Positions 54,974 through 64,000 of a stretch of DNA of 64,000 bases are shown here, piece after piece; the first letter of the stretch is position 1; each line of letters begins with the position of its first letter. Made by a program: the position numbers and the translations under genes. The stretch comes from CBDDGJ01 sp965227805 (lineage in GTDB: Bacteria; Pseudomonadota; Alphaproteobacteria; RS24): assembly GCA_965227805.1 (NCBI GenBank), contig CBDDGJ010000003.1, positions 1,426,001 through 1,490,000 on the forward strand. The letters run 5' to 3'. The notes under the pieces were generated by a model. That model was not told where the DNA came from, did no database searches, and worked only from the letters and a program-made list of their open reading frames with translations.

Positions 54974-57900
54974 GTGCGAGATTTGCACCATATCAGGGAG
55001 CATGTGATAGACTATAATCTACCGCGATTTGTGCATTTACGTGTGCATAGTGCCTATTCGCTTTTGGAAGGCGCAATACGGTTTTCAACGCTTGCCGATA
55101 TGTGCGTAAAATTTAATATGCCGGCGGTCGCTGTTACAGATCGCAATAATTTATTCGGTGCTTTGGAAGGGGCAAATTATCTAGCTGATAAAGGCGTGCA
55201 ACCGGTTAGTGCTGCCACGCTTACCCTTTATGATGGTGATGGTAATAATGCGCTAGGCAGTATTGCGCTTTATGCCAAAAATGAAACAGGCTATATCAAT
55301 TTGAGTAAGCTGGTAAGTGCGGCACATGACCCTGTAGAGGGGCGTTCATCAGCTGGAATTTCTGATTCTATTTTGGCAACACATGCTGAAGGGTTAATTT
55401 GTCTTACCGGTGGACCAGATGGGCCAGTTAATCAAAAATTACGTCATGCCAAGCAAGATGATGCGCGTGCGTATTTGTCATTTTTACATGAGTTATTTAC
55501 GGATAATTTATATATCGAATTGCAGCGTTACTATGATTTTGAACCGGCTTTTGTAGAGGCAGCGCTTATTGAGGCGGCCTATGATATGGCAGTGCCATTG
55601 GTTGCGACCAATCAATGCTATTTTCCCCAGAAAGAAGATTATCGCGCGCATGATGCATTGATTTGTATTGCTGAAGGGTGCTATATCAATGAAGATGATC
55701 GGCGGAAATTGACGCCTGAGCATTATCTGAAATCCCCTGAAGACATATGCACCTTATTTGCTGATTTACCCGAGGCATTGGAAAATACGGTAGAAATTGC
55801 CCGGCGATGCCATTTTCGGCCACAAGAGCGTGCCCCGATGCTGCCTTCTTTTGCGACACTGGACGCACAGGCTAATATAGATGAAACCGAAAGTGAAAGC
55901 GCACTTTTAGCGCGCCACGCACAACAAGGGCTGGAAACGCGTATTGCACAAAATGATTTATATGAGCAGGCTGAAACTTATCAACAACGCCTGGCCTATG
56001 AATTGGATATTATTAAGCAAATGGGCTATCCGGGGTATTTTCTGATTGTTGCTGACTTTATTGCATGGGCAAAGGCACAAAATATTAAAGTCGGTCCCGG
56101 ACGCGGATCAGGCGCAGGCTCATTAGTGGCATGGGTTTTGACCATTACTGACCTTGACCCGATTAAAAATGATCTACTCTTTGAGCGTTTTTTGAATCCG
56201 GAGCGCATTTCCATGCCGGATTTTGACATTGATTTTTGTCAAAACCGTCGTGATGAAGTTATTACCTATTTGCAAAAGAAATATGGTGATGAACAAATTG
56301 CGCAAATTATTACATTCGGAAAATTGAAAGCACGCGCCGTTTTGCGTGATGTGGGGCGGGTATTGCAAATGCCTTATGGTCAGGTAGATCGCTTATGCAA
56401 AATGGTGCCGAATAATCCGGCACAACAGGTAGAACTTGCGCAAGTCATTAAGGATGAACCGCGTTTTGCAGAAGAACGAAAAAATGATGAAAATGTTGAT
56501 GAATTACTTAACATTGCCTTGAAGTTGGAAGGCTTATATCGCCATGCATCTACCCATGCGGCGGGCGTGGTGATCGGTGATAGACCTTTGCGCGCGCTTA
56601 TCCCGCTTTATCGTGATCCAAAATCCGACCGCCCATTGACACAATTTAGCATGAAATATACCGAATTAGCCGGCTTGGTTAAATTTGACTTTCTGGGCTT
56701 AAAAACACTAACGCTTATTGAATATGCGGAAAATCTGGTGCGGGCAAGCGATGCTGATTTTGAAATTGCGGGTGTGGATTTTTATACACCGGATGAAACG
56801 ACTTATGCACTCATGTGTGCAGGCAATACAGTTGGTGTGTTTCAGTTGGAAAGCAAGGGCATGCGCGATACGTTGCGTAAAGCACGCCCCATGCAGTTTT
56901 CTGATATTGTTGCGCTTATTTCGCTTTATCGTCCCGGGCCGATGGAGAATATTCCGCATTATATTGCCTGCAAAAATGGAGATGAGCAGCCCGATTATAT
57001 GCACCCTGATTTAGAGCCTATTTTGGAAGAAACCTATGGCGTCATTGTTTATCAGGAACAAGTCATGCAAATTGCACAAGTTCTGGCAGGCTATAGCCTT
57101 GGTGATGCCGATTTATTGCGCCGTGCTATGGGGAAAAAGCAAAAAGATGTGATGATGCAACAAAAGGCGCAATTTATTGAAGGCGCGCAGAAAAATAATG
57201 TGCCGGCGGTGAAGGCAGATGAAATCTTCGAGCGTATTCTTCCCTTTGCGGGGTATGGGTTTAATAAATCGCACGCGGCGGCCTATGCTGTGCTTTCTTA
57301 TCAAATGGCCTATATCAAAGCACATTATCCACTGGCATTTTATGCAGCTTCCATGTCTTTGGATTATGAGTCCACGGATAAGCTGGATGGGTTTATTCGT
57401 GATGCGCGTGCGCATGATATCAAGATTTTGCCCCCCGATATAAATCGGTCAGATGTCTTGTTCTCGATTGTCGATGATGCCGTGATTTATGGCCTGGCAG
57501 CGATACGTAATGTTGGCCATGATATTATGGTGGCAGTGGTTCAAGAACGCAAAGCGCATGGTGCGTTTAAGGATGTTTTTGATTTTGCGCGCCGTATTGG
57601 CGGCTTGGGTTTGTCGCGGCGCATGTTGGAAAATATGGCCGCAGCGGGGGTGTTTGATTGCTTTGAGCCTAATCGGGCACGTGTGTTTGCAGGCATTTCG
57701 ATGATTTTGGGTGAGGCAAATATCGCACATACAGAAAGCCAAAGCAAGCAAGTTAATTTATTTGGTGATGATGAAATTACAGAGCAGTTAGAGCTTCCCG
57801 CCATTGCGCCCTGGCTAACAACAGATCGGCTAACGCATGAGCGTGATGCGATCGGTTTCTTTTTATCCGGTCATCCTTTAGATGATTATGTAGCCGGGTT

Positions 57901-58444
57901 AAAGCGTATTGGTGTGGTTGCATTATGTGATATAGACGCGCAATTACGTCGCGACATTCTTATTGCCGGCATGATTATAAAGCTAGACATACGCAATTCT
58001 AAGCGCGGCAGATTTGCCTTTGTCACATTATCCGACCCGGGCGGACAAATGGAAATTGCAGTTTTTTCCGATACATTTAGCAAATATGAATCTTTGCTGG
58101 TGGTCGGAGAGACTGTCGTTATAGGAGCCAGCATTTTGCGGGATGATGCAGAGTTTATCCGCCTAAATGCGACGGGTGTTTATGATATAGATAAAGTGCT
58201 AAGCAATGCAGCGGCGGGATTGCGTATTTTTATTGATAATGAAAAAGCCGTTCTCCTTTTGCATGAACGCTTAAAAGACGCGCAACATAAAGAAGAGATG
58301 TATAAGGGCGGCATGGTAACGCTTATTACTATGGGGCAGACATGCGAAGTTGAGTTGCGTCTATCGGGGCACTATGCCATTACGCCAAAAATAACCAATG
58401 CCATAAAAGCGATAGACGGCGTGGTTTATACCGAAAGCCTATAA
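54974..58444 (+). CDS. dnaE: DNA polymerase III alpha subunit
   Basis: A 1156-residue replicative polymerase. The PHP domain begins FVHLRVHSAYSLLEGAI. The polymerase core has KVGPGRGSGAGSLVAW, the catalytic aspartates in MPDFDIDFCQNRR (about 414-426), and HASTHAAGVVIGDRPL. The tandem HhH and OB-fold domains follow (IAGMI..KLDIRNSKRGRFAFVTLSDPGG at about 995). The called start is GTG 54974, without a good RBS; GTG 55004 (VIDYNLPRFVHL), three bases after AGGGAG, is an alternative giving 1146 residues. It is the main DnaE1 type by size and domain order. Confidence 0.96.
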   Translation: MRDLHHIREHVIDYNLPRFVHLRVHSAYSLLEGAIRFSTLADMCVKFNMPAVAVTDRNNLFGALEGANYLADKGVQPVSAATLTLYDGDGNNALGSIALYAKNETGYINLSKLVSAAHDPVEGRSSAGISDSILATHAEGLICLTGGPDGPVNQKLRHAKQDDARAYLSFLHELFTDNLYIELQRYYDFEPAFVEAALIEAAYDMAVPLVATNQCYFPQKEDYRAHDALICIAEGCYINEDDRRKLTPEHYLKSPEDICTLFADLPEALENTVEIARRCHFRPQERAPMLPSFATLDAQANIDETESESALLARHAQQGLETRIAQNDLYEQAETYQQRLAYELDIIKQMGYPGYFLIVADFIAWAKAQNIKVGPGRGSGAGSLVAWVLTITDLDPIKNDLLFERFLNPERISMPDFDIDFCQNRRDEVITYLQKKYGDEQIAQIITFGKLKARAVLRDVGRVLQMPYGQVDRLCKMVPNNPAQQVELAQVIKDEPRFAEERKNDENVDELLNIALKLEGLYRHASTHAAGVVIGDRPLRALIPLYRDPKSDRPLTQFSMKYTELAGLVKFDFLGLKTLTLIEYAENLVRASDADFEIAGVDFYTPDETTYALMCAGNTVGVFQLESKGMRDTLRKARPMQFSDIVALISLYRPGPMENIPHYIACKNGDEQPDYMHPDLEPILEETYGVIVYQEQVMQIAQVLAGYSLGDADLLRRAMGKKQKDVMMQQKAQFIEGAQKNNVPAVKADEIFERILPFAGYGFNKSHAAAYAVLSYQMAYIKAHYPLAFYAASMSLDYESTDKLDGFIRDARAHDIKILPPDINRSDVLFSIVDDAVIYGLAAIRNVGHDIMVAVVQERKAHGAFKDVFDFARRIGGLGLSRRMLENMAAAGVFDCFEPNRARVFAGISMILGEANIAHTESQSKQVNLFGDDEITEQLELPAIAPWLTTDRLTHERDAIGFFLSGHPLDDYVAGLKRIGVVALCDIDAQLRRDILIAGMIIKLDIRNSKRGRFAFVTLSDPGGQMEIAVFSDTFSKYESLLVVGETVVIGASILRDDAEFIRLNATGVYDIDKVLSNAAAGLRIFIDNEKAVLLLHERLKDAQHKEEMYKGGMVTLITMGQTCEVELRLSGHYAITPKITNAIKAIDGVVYTESL

Positions 58445-58624
58445 TATTTTACCGTTTTTCTTGATAAAATAACTTGCTTTTTGTGTGTATTTCTTATATC
58501 CCATTGCCGATTACACACGCGAAAAGGGTCTTTTATGTTTAAGACCATTCCTGTCCGCTTTATAAAGTGAATTATTGGAGCGGCATTATTTCGCGCAAGG
58601 CTTAACAGGAAGGAAATATAGAAT
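58445..58624 (+). promoter_or_regulatory. rpsB upstream region and 5' leader
   Basis: This 180-bp gap precedes the rpsB-tsf cluster. It contains possible promoter elements and two hairpins: GGTCTT/AAGACC (58527-58532 with 58541-58546) and CCGCT/AGCGG (58555-58559 with 58579-58583). These could form a ribosomal-protein leader for autoregulation by S2, as in other bacteria. The RBS AGGAAGGA is near 58610-58617. No named RNA motif was matched. Confidence 0.4.
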
Positions 58625-59503
58625 ATGGCTTCACCCGAATTTACTATGCGTCAGCTATTGGAGGCAGGCGTGCATTTTGGACATCAAACCCATCGCTGGA
58701 ACCCGAAAATGGCACCATTTATTTTTGGCGAACGTAATGGTGTGCATATTATGGATTTATCACAAACCGTTCCGCTTTTGCATCAGGCACTTTTGGCGAT
58801 TGAAGAAACAGTCGCTGCAGGCGGGCGGGTTTTATTTGTTGGCACCAAACGCCAGGCAAGCGAACCGATTGCGCGTTATGCCAAGCAATGTGCACAATAT
58901 TTTATCAATGCACGCTGGTTGGGCGGTATGCTCACAAATTGGAATACAATTTCCCAATCAATCAAGCGTTTGGCAGAATTGGAGGAAGTGCTAAATAGCG
59001 ATAAATCGCAAGGGCTGACCAAAAAAGAAAAGCTGAACTTATCGCGTGAATATGAAAAGCTGGAACGCACATTAGGCGGGATTAAGAATATGGGCGGCCA
59101 TCCGGAGCTCATATTTGTTATTGATACAAATAAAGAAGCGATTGCCGTTGCCGAAGCAAAGGTTTTGGGGATTCCGGTTGTGGCGATTTTAGATAGTAAT
59201 TGCGCGCCTGAGGGGATTGATTATCCGATTCCAGGTAATGATGATGCATCACGCGCGGTAGAGCTTTATTGTGATCTGGTATCACAGGCGGTGATTGCGG
59301 GCATTGAGCGGAGCAGTATGGCTTCGGGCATTGATATAGGTGCTGCCGAAAACCCAGTAAGCGAACCAATAGCAGAGGCGCCAGACGCGCCAGACGCGCC
59401 AGCTGAAACTGCTGATACTACGCCATTAGATACGGCAGAGATGCCTGCTGTGGCAGTGGAAGACGCATCTGAAGCATCCGATGTGGGTGAAACAGCGCAA
59501 TAA
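58625..59503 (+). CDS. rpsB: 30S ribosomal protein S2
   Basis: A 292-residue ribosomal protein. The core is standard: [85 protein letters not shown] and [21 protein letters not shown]. It is about 50 residues longer than E. coli S2 because of an acidic Ala/Glu/Asp/Pro/Thr-rich tail from about 240 to the end, a common alphaproteobacterial feature. It heads the rpsB-tsf-pyrH-frr-uppS-cdsA-dxr run. Confidence 0.98.
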   Translation: MASPEFTMRQLLEAGVHFGHQTHRWNPKMAPFIFGERNGVHIMDLSQTVPLLHQALLAIEETVAAGGRVLFVGTKRQASEPIARYAKQCAQYFINARWLGGMLTNWNTISQSIKRLAELEEVLNSDKSQGLTKKEKLNLSREYEKLERTLGGIKNMGGHPELIFVIDTNKEAIAVAEAKVLGIPVVAILDSNCAPEGIDYPIPGNDDASRAVELYCDLVSQAVIAGIERSSMASGIDIGAAENPVSEPIAEAPDAPDAPAETADTTPLDTAEMPAVAVEDASEASDVGETAQ

Positions 59504-59541
59504 CGCATAAGATATAATCTGGCATGAAATGGAGTTAAGAT

Positions 59542-60471
59542 ATGGCTGATATTACGGCGGCAATGGTAAAAGAATTACGCGATATAAGCGGTGCGGGCAT
59601 GATGGATTGCAAGGCTGCTCTTACCGAGAGTGATGGTGATATGGCAGCTGCTGCCGATTGGTTGCGCACAAAGGGCTTGGCCAAAGCTGCCAAAAAAGCT
59701 GGCCGTGTTGCAGCAGAAGGTCTTATTTCAGTTATGACACAGGGCACGAAAGGTGTTGCAGTTGAGGTAAATTCAGAAACGGATTTTGTCGCCCGCAATG
59801 AGCAGTTTCAAGCCATGGTGAAAGATATTACTGCGATTGCACTTACGGTTGAAGAGACAGCCGCGCTTTTAGCCGCCTCCGTTGCGGGTGCGGGAAAATC
59901 GGTTGAGGACCATGTAAAAGAAATGGTCGCTACAATCGGTGAGAATATGTCGGTGCGGCGCATGGCAGCTCTATCTGTGTCACATGGTGTGGTATCAAGC
60001 TATATGCATAATCAAACCATTGATGGCATGGGGAAAATTGGTGTTTTGGTTGCGCTGGAGTCAGAAGGTGATCCGCAAAAACTGGCAGAATTAGGCAAGC
60101 AAATTGCCATGCATATTGCCGCAACACGTCCGCTTTCTGTGTCAGTGGATGATCTTGATCCGGCAGAGATTGCGCGCGAACGGGCTTTATTGGTCGCTGA
60201 GGCAAAAGAAAGCGGAAAACCCGATGCGATTATAGAAAAAATGGTTGAAGGCCGCCTGCGGAAATTTTATGAGGACGTTGTATTGGAATCACAAATTTTC
60301 GTTATTGACGGTGAAACTCGCGTTGGAAAAATTGTTGAAGCCGCAGAAAAACAGTGCGGTGCACCGGTAAAACTTGCCGGCTTTGTGCGCTTTGAACTGG
60401 GCGAGGGCATTGACAAAGGCGATGCGGAAGATTTTGCTGCCGAGGTTGAGGCAGCTGTTCAAGGGACGTAG
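59542..60471 (+). CDS. tsf: Elongation factor Ts
   Basis: A 309-residue guanine-nucleotide exchange factor for EF-Tu. The N-terminal UBA-like domain ([28 protein letters not shown]) and the core motif [14 protein letters not shown], which inserts into EF-Tu, are clear. The C-terminal part has the duplicated exchange domain and ends with a short acidic tail. It starts 38 bp after rpsB, as usual. Confidence 0.98.
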   Translation: MADITAAMVKELRDISGAGMMDCKAALTESDGDMAAAADWLRTKGLAKAAKKAGRVAAEGLISVMTQGTKGVAVEVNSETDFVARNEQFQAMVKDITAIALTVEETAALLAASVAGAGKSVEDHVKEMVATIGENMSVRRMAALSVSHGVVSSYMHNQTIDGMGKIGVLVALESEGDPQKLAELGKQIAMHIAATRPLSVSVDDLDPAEIARERALLVAEAKESGKPDAIIEKMVEGRLRKFYEDVVLESQIFVIDGETRVGKIVEAAEKQCGAPVKLAGFVRFELGEGIDKGDAEDFAAEVEAAVQGT

Positions 60472-60569
60472 CCATTACCTTATATATGTGCTCTTATGCA
60501 AAAAAGAGTCATATTGTGTAAGAATCTTTGCTACCCTTCAATCAATGCGAGCATGTAAGGGAGAGGCGT

Positions 60570-61298
60570 GTGAGGAACGAGGTGTCTGGCGAGTTAAAAT
60601 TTAAGCGCGTTTTATTGAAAGCCTCAGGCGAGGCAATGATGGGCGATGGTGAATTTGGGATCGATCAAAACACCGTGGCACGCATTGCAAAAGATGTAAA
60701 GGCAGCGATTGATTTAGGCGTTCAAATTTGTATGGTGCTCGGCGGTGGCAATATTTTTCGCGGCCTTGCCGGTGCGGCGAATGGCATGGATCGGTCCACA
60801 GCTGATCATATGGGAATGTTGGCGACGGTTATGAATGCGCTGGCGATGCAAATGGCATTGGAGACGCTTGGACAGCCGACACGCGTTTTATCTGCCATTC
60901 CGATGACAAGTATTTGCGAACCCTATATTCGCAGACGCGCCATGCGTCACATGGAAAAGGGACGCGTGGTTATCTTTGCCGCTGGCACGGGTAATCCGTT
61001 TTTCACAACCGATACGGGGGCAGCTTTACGTGCGGCGGAAATGAATTGCGATGCGCTGATTAAGGGCACGAATGTTGACGGTGTTTACGACCAAGACCCG
61101 CATTCTAATCCCAATGCCACGCGCTATGACGCGTTAAGCTATATGGATGTATTATCGCGCGATTTGAAAGTCATGGATGCGGCAGCAGTTTCGCTTGCGC
61201 GCGAGAATAATATTCCTATTATTGTATTTTCTATTCAGCAAGCGGGTGGATTTGTTGATATGATGCAACAAAAAGGACAATTTACCATTATCTCATAA
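60570..61298 (+). CDS. pyrH: UMP kinase
   Basis: A 242-residue hexameric kinase that converts UMP to UDP. It has [26 protein letters not shown], the nucleotide segment [23 protein letters not shown], and [23 protein letters not shown]. The frame opens at a TTG (60528), but GTG 60570, six bases after AAGGGAG (60557-60563), gives normal family length and is the preferred start. The gap from tsf is 98 bp. Confidence 0.95.
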   Translation: MRNEVSGELKFKRVLLKASGEAMMGDGEFGIDQNTVARIAKDVKAAIDLGVQICMVLGGGNIFRGLAGAANGMDRSTADHMGMLATVMNALAMQMALETLGQPTRVLSAIPMTSICEPYIRRRAMRHMEKGRVVIFAAGTGNPFFTTDTGAALRAAEMNCDALIKGTNVDGVYDQDPHSNPNATRYDALSYMDVLSRDLKVMDAAAVSLARENNIPIIVFSIQQAGGFVDMMQQKGQFTIIS

Positions 61299-61327
61299 AA
61301 TTATGAGAAAGGTTAAAGGAGAGACTA

Positions 61328-61882
61328 ATGAGTGTGGATTTACAAGATATTGAACGGCGTATGGAAGGCGCGATTACAACGCTAAAAACTGAATTTGGTG
61401 GTTTACGCACGGGGCGCGCAAGCACAGCACTTTTAGAGCCGGTTATGGTCGATGCTTACGGCCAACAAATGCCGCTTACGCAAGTGGCCACGGTTTCGGT
61501 GCCAGAGCCACGCCTGATTACAGTGCAGGTATGGGATAAGGGACAGGTCGGTATTGTTGAAAAAGCGATAAGAGAAGCGGGGCTAGGGTTAAACCCAATG
61601 CCTGATGGACAGATGATCCGTGTGCCTTTACCCGAGCTTAATGAAGAACGTCGCGAGGAATTGGTAAAAGTGGCAGGCCGTTACGCCGAACAAGCGCGTA
61701 TTGCTGTGCGCAATGTCCGCCGCGATGGTATGGATAGCCTTAAAAAGGCCGAGAAGGATAAAGATATTTCACAAGATGATGCCAAAGTGCAAAGCGAAAA
61801 TGTGCAAAACCTAACCGATAAATATGTTGCCAAAATTGATGAGGCTTTGGCGGGCAAAGAAGGGGAAATTCGTCAGGTTTAG
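61328..61882 (+). CDS. frr: Ribosome recycling factor
   Basis: A 184-residue factor that splits post-termination ribosomes with EF-G. The elongated helical domain I and domain II are marked by [40 protein letters not shown] and [44 protein letters not shown] is close before the ATG. It is followed by uppS seven bases later. Confidence 0.98.
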   Translation: MSVDLQDIERRMEGAITTLKTEFGGLRTGRASTALLEPVMVDAYGQQMPLTQVATVSVPEPRLITVQVWDKGQVGIVEKAIREAGLGLNPMPDGQMIRVPLPELNEERREELVKVAGRYAEQARIAVRNVRRDGMDSLKKAEKDKDISQDDAKVQSENVQNLTDKYVAKIDEALAGKEGEIRQV

Positions 61883-61889
61883 AAGGGAT

Positions 61890-62618
61890 ATGGCCGATAG
61901 CACGTCTAAACTACCGCATCATCTTGCCATTATTATGGATGGTAATGGCCGATGGGCGCAGGCACGCGGTAAAAAACGACAGGACGGCCATAGGCAAGGT
62001 GTAGAGACCGCGCGCAACATTGTTCGTGAAGTTGGCGATTTGGGGATTCCGGTTTTAACGCTTTTTTCCTTCTCGTCTGAAAATTGGTCGCGCCCGGCAC
62101 ACGAAGTAAGTTTTCTTATGGGGCTTATCCGCCATTATATTGAAACCGATTTACATGATCTAAATGAGCGTGGTGTGTGTGTTCGTATTATCGGAAGGCG
62201 GCACAATATTGAGGCGGGCTTAAGCGACCTTATTGCGCGTGCTGAAACCTTAACACGCCATAATAAGGCTATGCAGTTGCACATTGCTTTTAATTATGGC
62301 GGGCGCGAGGAAATAGCTGATGCCGCGACATCCCTTGCAGCCAAGGCGGTTGCGGGGGATATTCAACCGCAAGATATTACGCCCGATTTATTTGCAAGCG
62401 AATTATCATCGGCAGATATGCCAGATCCCGATTTACTTATCCGCACCAGCGGTGAGCATCGTGTGAGTAATTTTCTTTTATGGCAATTAGCCTATAGCGA
62501 GTTTTATTTTACCGATACATTATGGCCAGATTTCTCACGTCCGGATTTGGAGGCGGCTTTAGAGAGTTTTGCCAAACGGCATAGGCGCTTTGGTGGCTTA
62601 GGAGAAGCTAATGAGTAA
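61890..62618 (+). CDS. uppS: Isoprenyl transferase (undecaprenyl diphosphate synthase)
   Basis: A 242-residue cis-prenyltransferase that makes the lipid carrier for cell-wall synthesis. The catalytic aspartate is D17 in HLAIIMDGNGRWAQARG. Other motifs are GHRQGVETARNIV, TLFSFSSENWSRP, ALHIAFNYGGREEI and DLLIRTSGEHRVSNFLLWQLAYSEFYF. The frame is open to 61824, within frr, but ATG 61890 with AGAAGGG upstream is the natural start. It overlaps cdsA by eight bases. Confidence 0.96.
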   Translation: MADSTSKLPHHLAIIMDGNGRWAQARGKKRQDGHRQGVETARNIVREVGDLGIPVLTLFSFSSENWSRPAHEVSFLMGLIRHYIETDLHDLNERGVCVRIIGRRHNIEAGLSDLIARAETLTRHNKAMQLHIAFNYGGREEIADAATSLAAKAVAGDIQPQDITPDLFASELSSADMPDPDLLIRTSGEHRVSNFLLWQLAYSEFYFTDTLWPDFSRPDLEAALESFAKRHRRFGGLGEANE

Positions 62619-63453
62619 AAATTTACAACAGCGAATAATTGCAGCGCTTATTCTTATTCCACTTGTTATAGCGGCCGTAAATTATGGCGGCGTTATCTTT
62701 TCGGTTTTGCTTGTGGGCGCGGGTATGTTGATGGCCTATGAATGGGTGCGGCTGTTACATGTCGACAAAAAACAATTTGAGTTTGGCGCTCTTGCATGTG
62801 CGATTTTGCTCACATTTAGTGCCGTGCATATGTTTCCCTTTATACATATTGTGAATTTTCTTTTATATTTTTTGATATTTTTTATTGCTTTTTTTGCATT
62901 GCTGAAATTACGCTTTACACCTTTTGCTGGCGGTATGCTTTATATTCTCTGGCCGCTTTTAACCTTATTCTGGATACGTGAAAAAGAGTTTGGGTTTTGG
63001 ATGGTTTTATATATTTTAGTGATTGTATGGGCGACAGATGTTGTGGCTATGCTATGTGGTAAAACCATAGGCGGTATCAGGCTTGCTCCGAAAATATCAC
63101 CGGGCAAAACATGGGCTGGCTTGATAGGCGGTGTTATGGGTGCGATGCTCGCGGGTGGTGCATTTTATGGTGTCATGCACCATTTTATTCCGACCATGCC
63201 GTTTTCTCTTTTTCCATTTATGATGCTTGCGGGGGTTTTGGCGGTTATCGAGCAGCTTGCAGATTTGTTTGAGTCGCACATAAAACGTAAATATGGCATG
63301 AAGGATAGCGGTGCGCTTATTCCCGGCCATGGAGGCATATTGGATAGGGTTGATGGTTTGATCGGGGTCATTATGGCGGTTAGTCTTTTACTGATCATCC
63401 GCGCCTATCAGATGCCATCTATCGATGCAGCACACGCTTTATGGATATGGTAA
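62611..63453 (+). CDS. cdsA: Phosphatidate cytidylyltransferase
   Basis: A 280-residue integral membrane enzyme that makes CDP-diacylglycerol. The signature KRKYGMKDSGALIPGHGGILDRVDGL is near residue 230-255, with about eight hydrophobic helices before and around it. It uses the phosphatidate that DgkA (at 0.2 kb) can supply. It overlaps uppS by eight bases and precedes dxr by three. Confidence 0.96.
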   Translation: MSKNLQQRIIAALILIPLVIAAVNYGGVIFSVLLVGAGMLMAYEWVRLLHVDKKQFEFGALACAILLTFSAVHMFPFIHIVNFLLYFLIFFIAFFALLKLRFTPFAGGMLYILWPLLTLFWIREKEFGFWMVLYILVIVWATDVVAMLCGKTIGGIRLAPKISPGKTWAGLIGGVMGAMLAGGAFYGVMHHFIPTMPFSLFPFMMLAGVLAVIEQLADLFESHIKRKYGMKDSGALIPGHGGILDRVDGLIGVIMAVSLLLIIRAYQMPSIDAAHALWIW

Positions 63454-63456
63454 ACC

Positions 63457-64000
63457 ATGACAGCACGACGACGCATTAGCATTTTGGGCGCCACTGGTTC
63501 GGTCGGTGAAAGCACGCTGGATTTGATTGCACGCCATCCAGATGAGTTTGACGTGATTGCGCTTACAGCCAATCAGAATAGCGAAAAACTAGCCAGCTTG
63601 GCACAACAGTTTAATCCGCAATTTGTTGCTTTGGGAGATGAAGAAAAATATAATAATTTTAAGGGGTTAATGAAAGATTGTGATGTGGAAACCGGTGCTG
63701 GTATTGATGCGATTTTACACGCGGCAAGCCTGCCAGCAGATTTTACCATGGCGGCCATTACCGGTTTTGCAGGGCTTTTGCCGAGTCTAAAAGCAGTTGA
63801 ACAAGGCGGCACCGTCGGGCTTGCCAATAAGGAATGTTTGGTTGCGGCAGGTGATTATTTTATGGCCATGGCCAAGCATTATAAGGCAAAAATTCTACCT
63901 GTTGATTCCGAGCATAATGCGATTTTTCAGCTTTTGCACGGGCATAAGATGCGCGATGTTGCCGAACTTACCCTTACGGCTTCGGGCGGGCCTTTTCGTG
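63457..64000 (+). CDS. dxr: 1-deoxy-D-xylulose 5-phosphate reductoisomerase, N-terminal part (cut by window end)
   Basis: The frame is open to the window edge, about 181 codons. The NADPH motif ISILGATGSVGEST is at 7-20, TANQNSEKLA at 38-47, ANKECLVAAG at 123-132, and the metal ligands D150 and E152 are in VDSEHNAIFQLL. The enzyme catalyses the first committed step of the MEP isoprenoid pathway, which fits uppS just upstream. The C-terminal part lies outside the window. Confidence 0.97.
   Translation, partial: MTARRRISILGATGSVGESTLDLIARHPDEFDVIALTANQNSEKLASLAQQFNPQFVALGDEEKYNNFKGLMKDCDVETGAGIDAILHAASLPADFTMAAITGFAGLLPSLKAVEQGGTVGLANKECLVAAGDYFMAMAKHYKAKILPVDSEHNAIFQLLHGHKMRDVAELTLTASGGPFR

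Overview
The window reads as a compact, gene-dense chromosome segment from an alphaproteobacterium of moderate GC content. Several features support this: a MipZ-type division ATPase; the alphaproteobacterial order rpoZ-rsh-pyrE-DUF2062-pdxJ-acpS-lepB-rnc-era-recO-parC; HisN-type histidinol phosphatase; a GAACN7GAAC operator of the alphaproteobacterial LexA type; and the canonical rpsB-tsf-pyrH-frr-uppS-cdsA-dxr run. No insertion sequence, prophage, integrase or CRISPR array was seen. Almost everything is housekeeping, many genes overlap by 1-18 bp, and only one gap between recognised large genes exceeds 300 bp. That gap (gmk-dnaE) holds the most interesting locus.

Layout. 1-6.2 kb: end of a HupE/UreJ-like membrane protein, dgkA, a FieF-like metal exporter and pdxH (minus), then fabI, aroC, thiE, efp and suhB (plus). 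6.2-11.5 kb: a sodium-coupled NSS transporter, a secreted Q/P/Y-rich tandem-repeat protein with Sel1 repeats, hisN and an N-formylglutamate amidohydrolase. 11.5-16.6 kb: tRNA-Val, malate synthase G, a TesB-like thioesterase, a small membrane protein, a PQQ-type aldose dehydrogenase, and rpmF (59 codons). 16.6-26.9 kb: the p-aminobenzoate genes pabB-pabA-pabC, gloB, a methyltransferase and the glutamate synthase pair gltB-gltD. 27-32 kb: an esterase, panC and an SDR (minus), mipZ plus a membrane DnaJ protein, and a D,D-carboxypeptidase with a SPOR domain. 32-39.4 kb: clpS-clpA, a DEAD-box helicase, a ZnuD-like TonB receptor with a His/Asp/Glu tract, and an enoyl-CoA hydratase. 39.5-49.8 kb: the long rpoZ-to-parC plus-strand cluster. 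49.8-58.4 kb: a family 5 uracil-DNA glycosylase, folK, a DjlA-like protein, rpiA, gor, gmk, a tiny SOS-type gene and dnaE. 58.6-64 kb: rpsB to dxr, with dxr cut by the window edge.

The best candidate for something undescribed lies between gmk and dnaE. A 30-32 codon ORF with a strong ribosome binding site encodes one hydrophobic helix. Its promoter has a perfect TTGACA -35 box, and a GAACN7GAAC LexA-type operator fills the spacer before the -10 box. A strong hairpin terminator follows. The arrangement (LexA operator, about 30-residue membrane peptide, own terminator) matches that of SidA, the SOS-induced division inhibitor of Caulobacter, or of a TisB-like membrane toxin. Sequence homology to either could not be tested here.

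Other points of interest are the in-frame 81-bp repeats of the Sel1 protein, the two membrane-linked DnaJ-domain proteins, the metal-binding-like tract of the TonB receptor, and an operator-like palindrome upstream of gltB.
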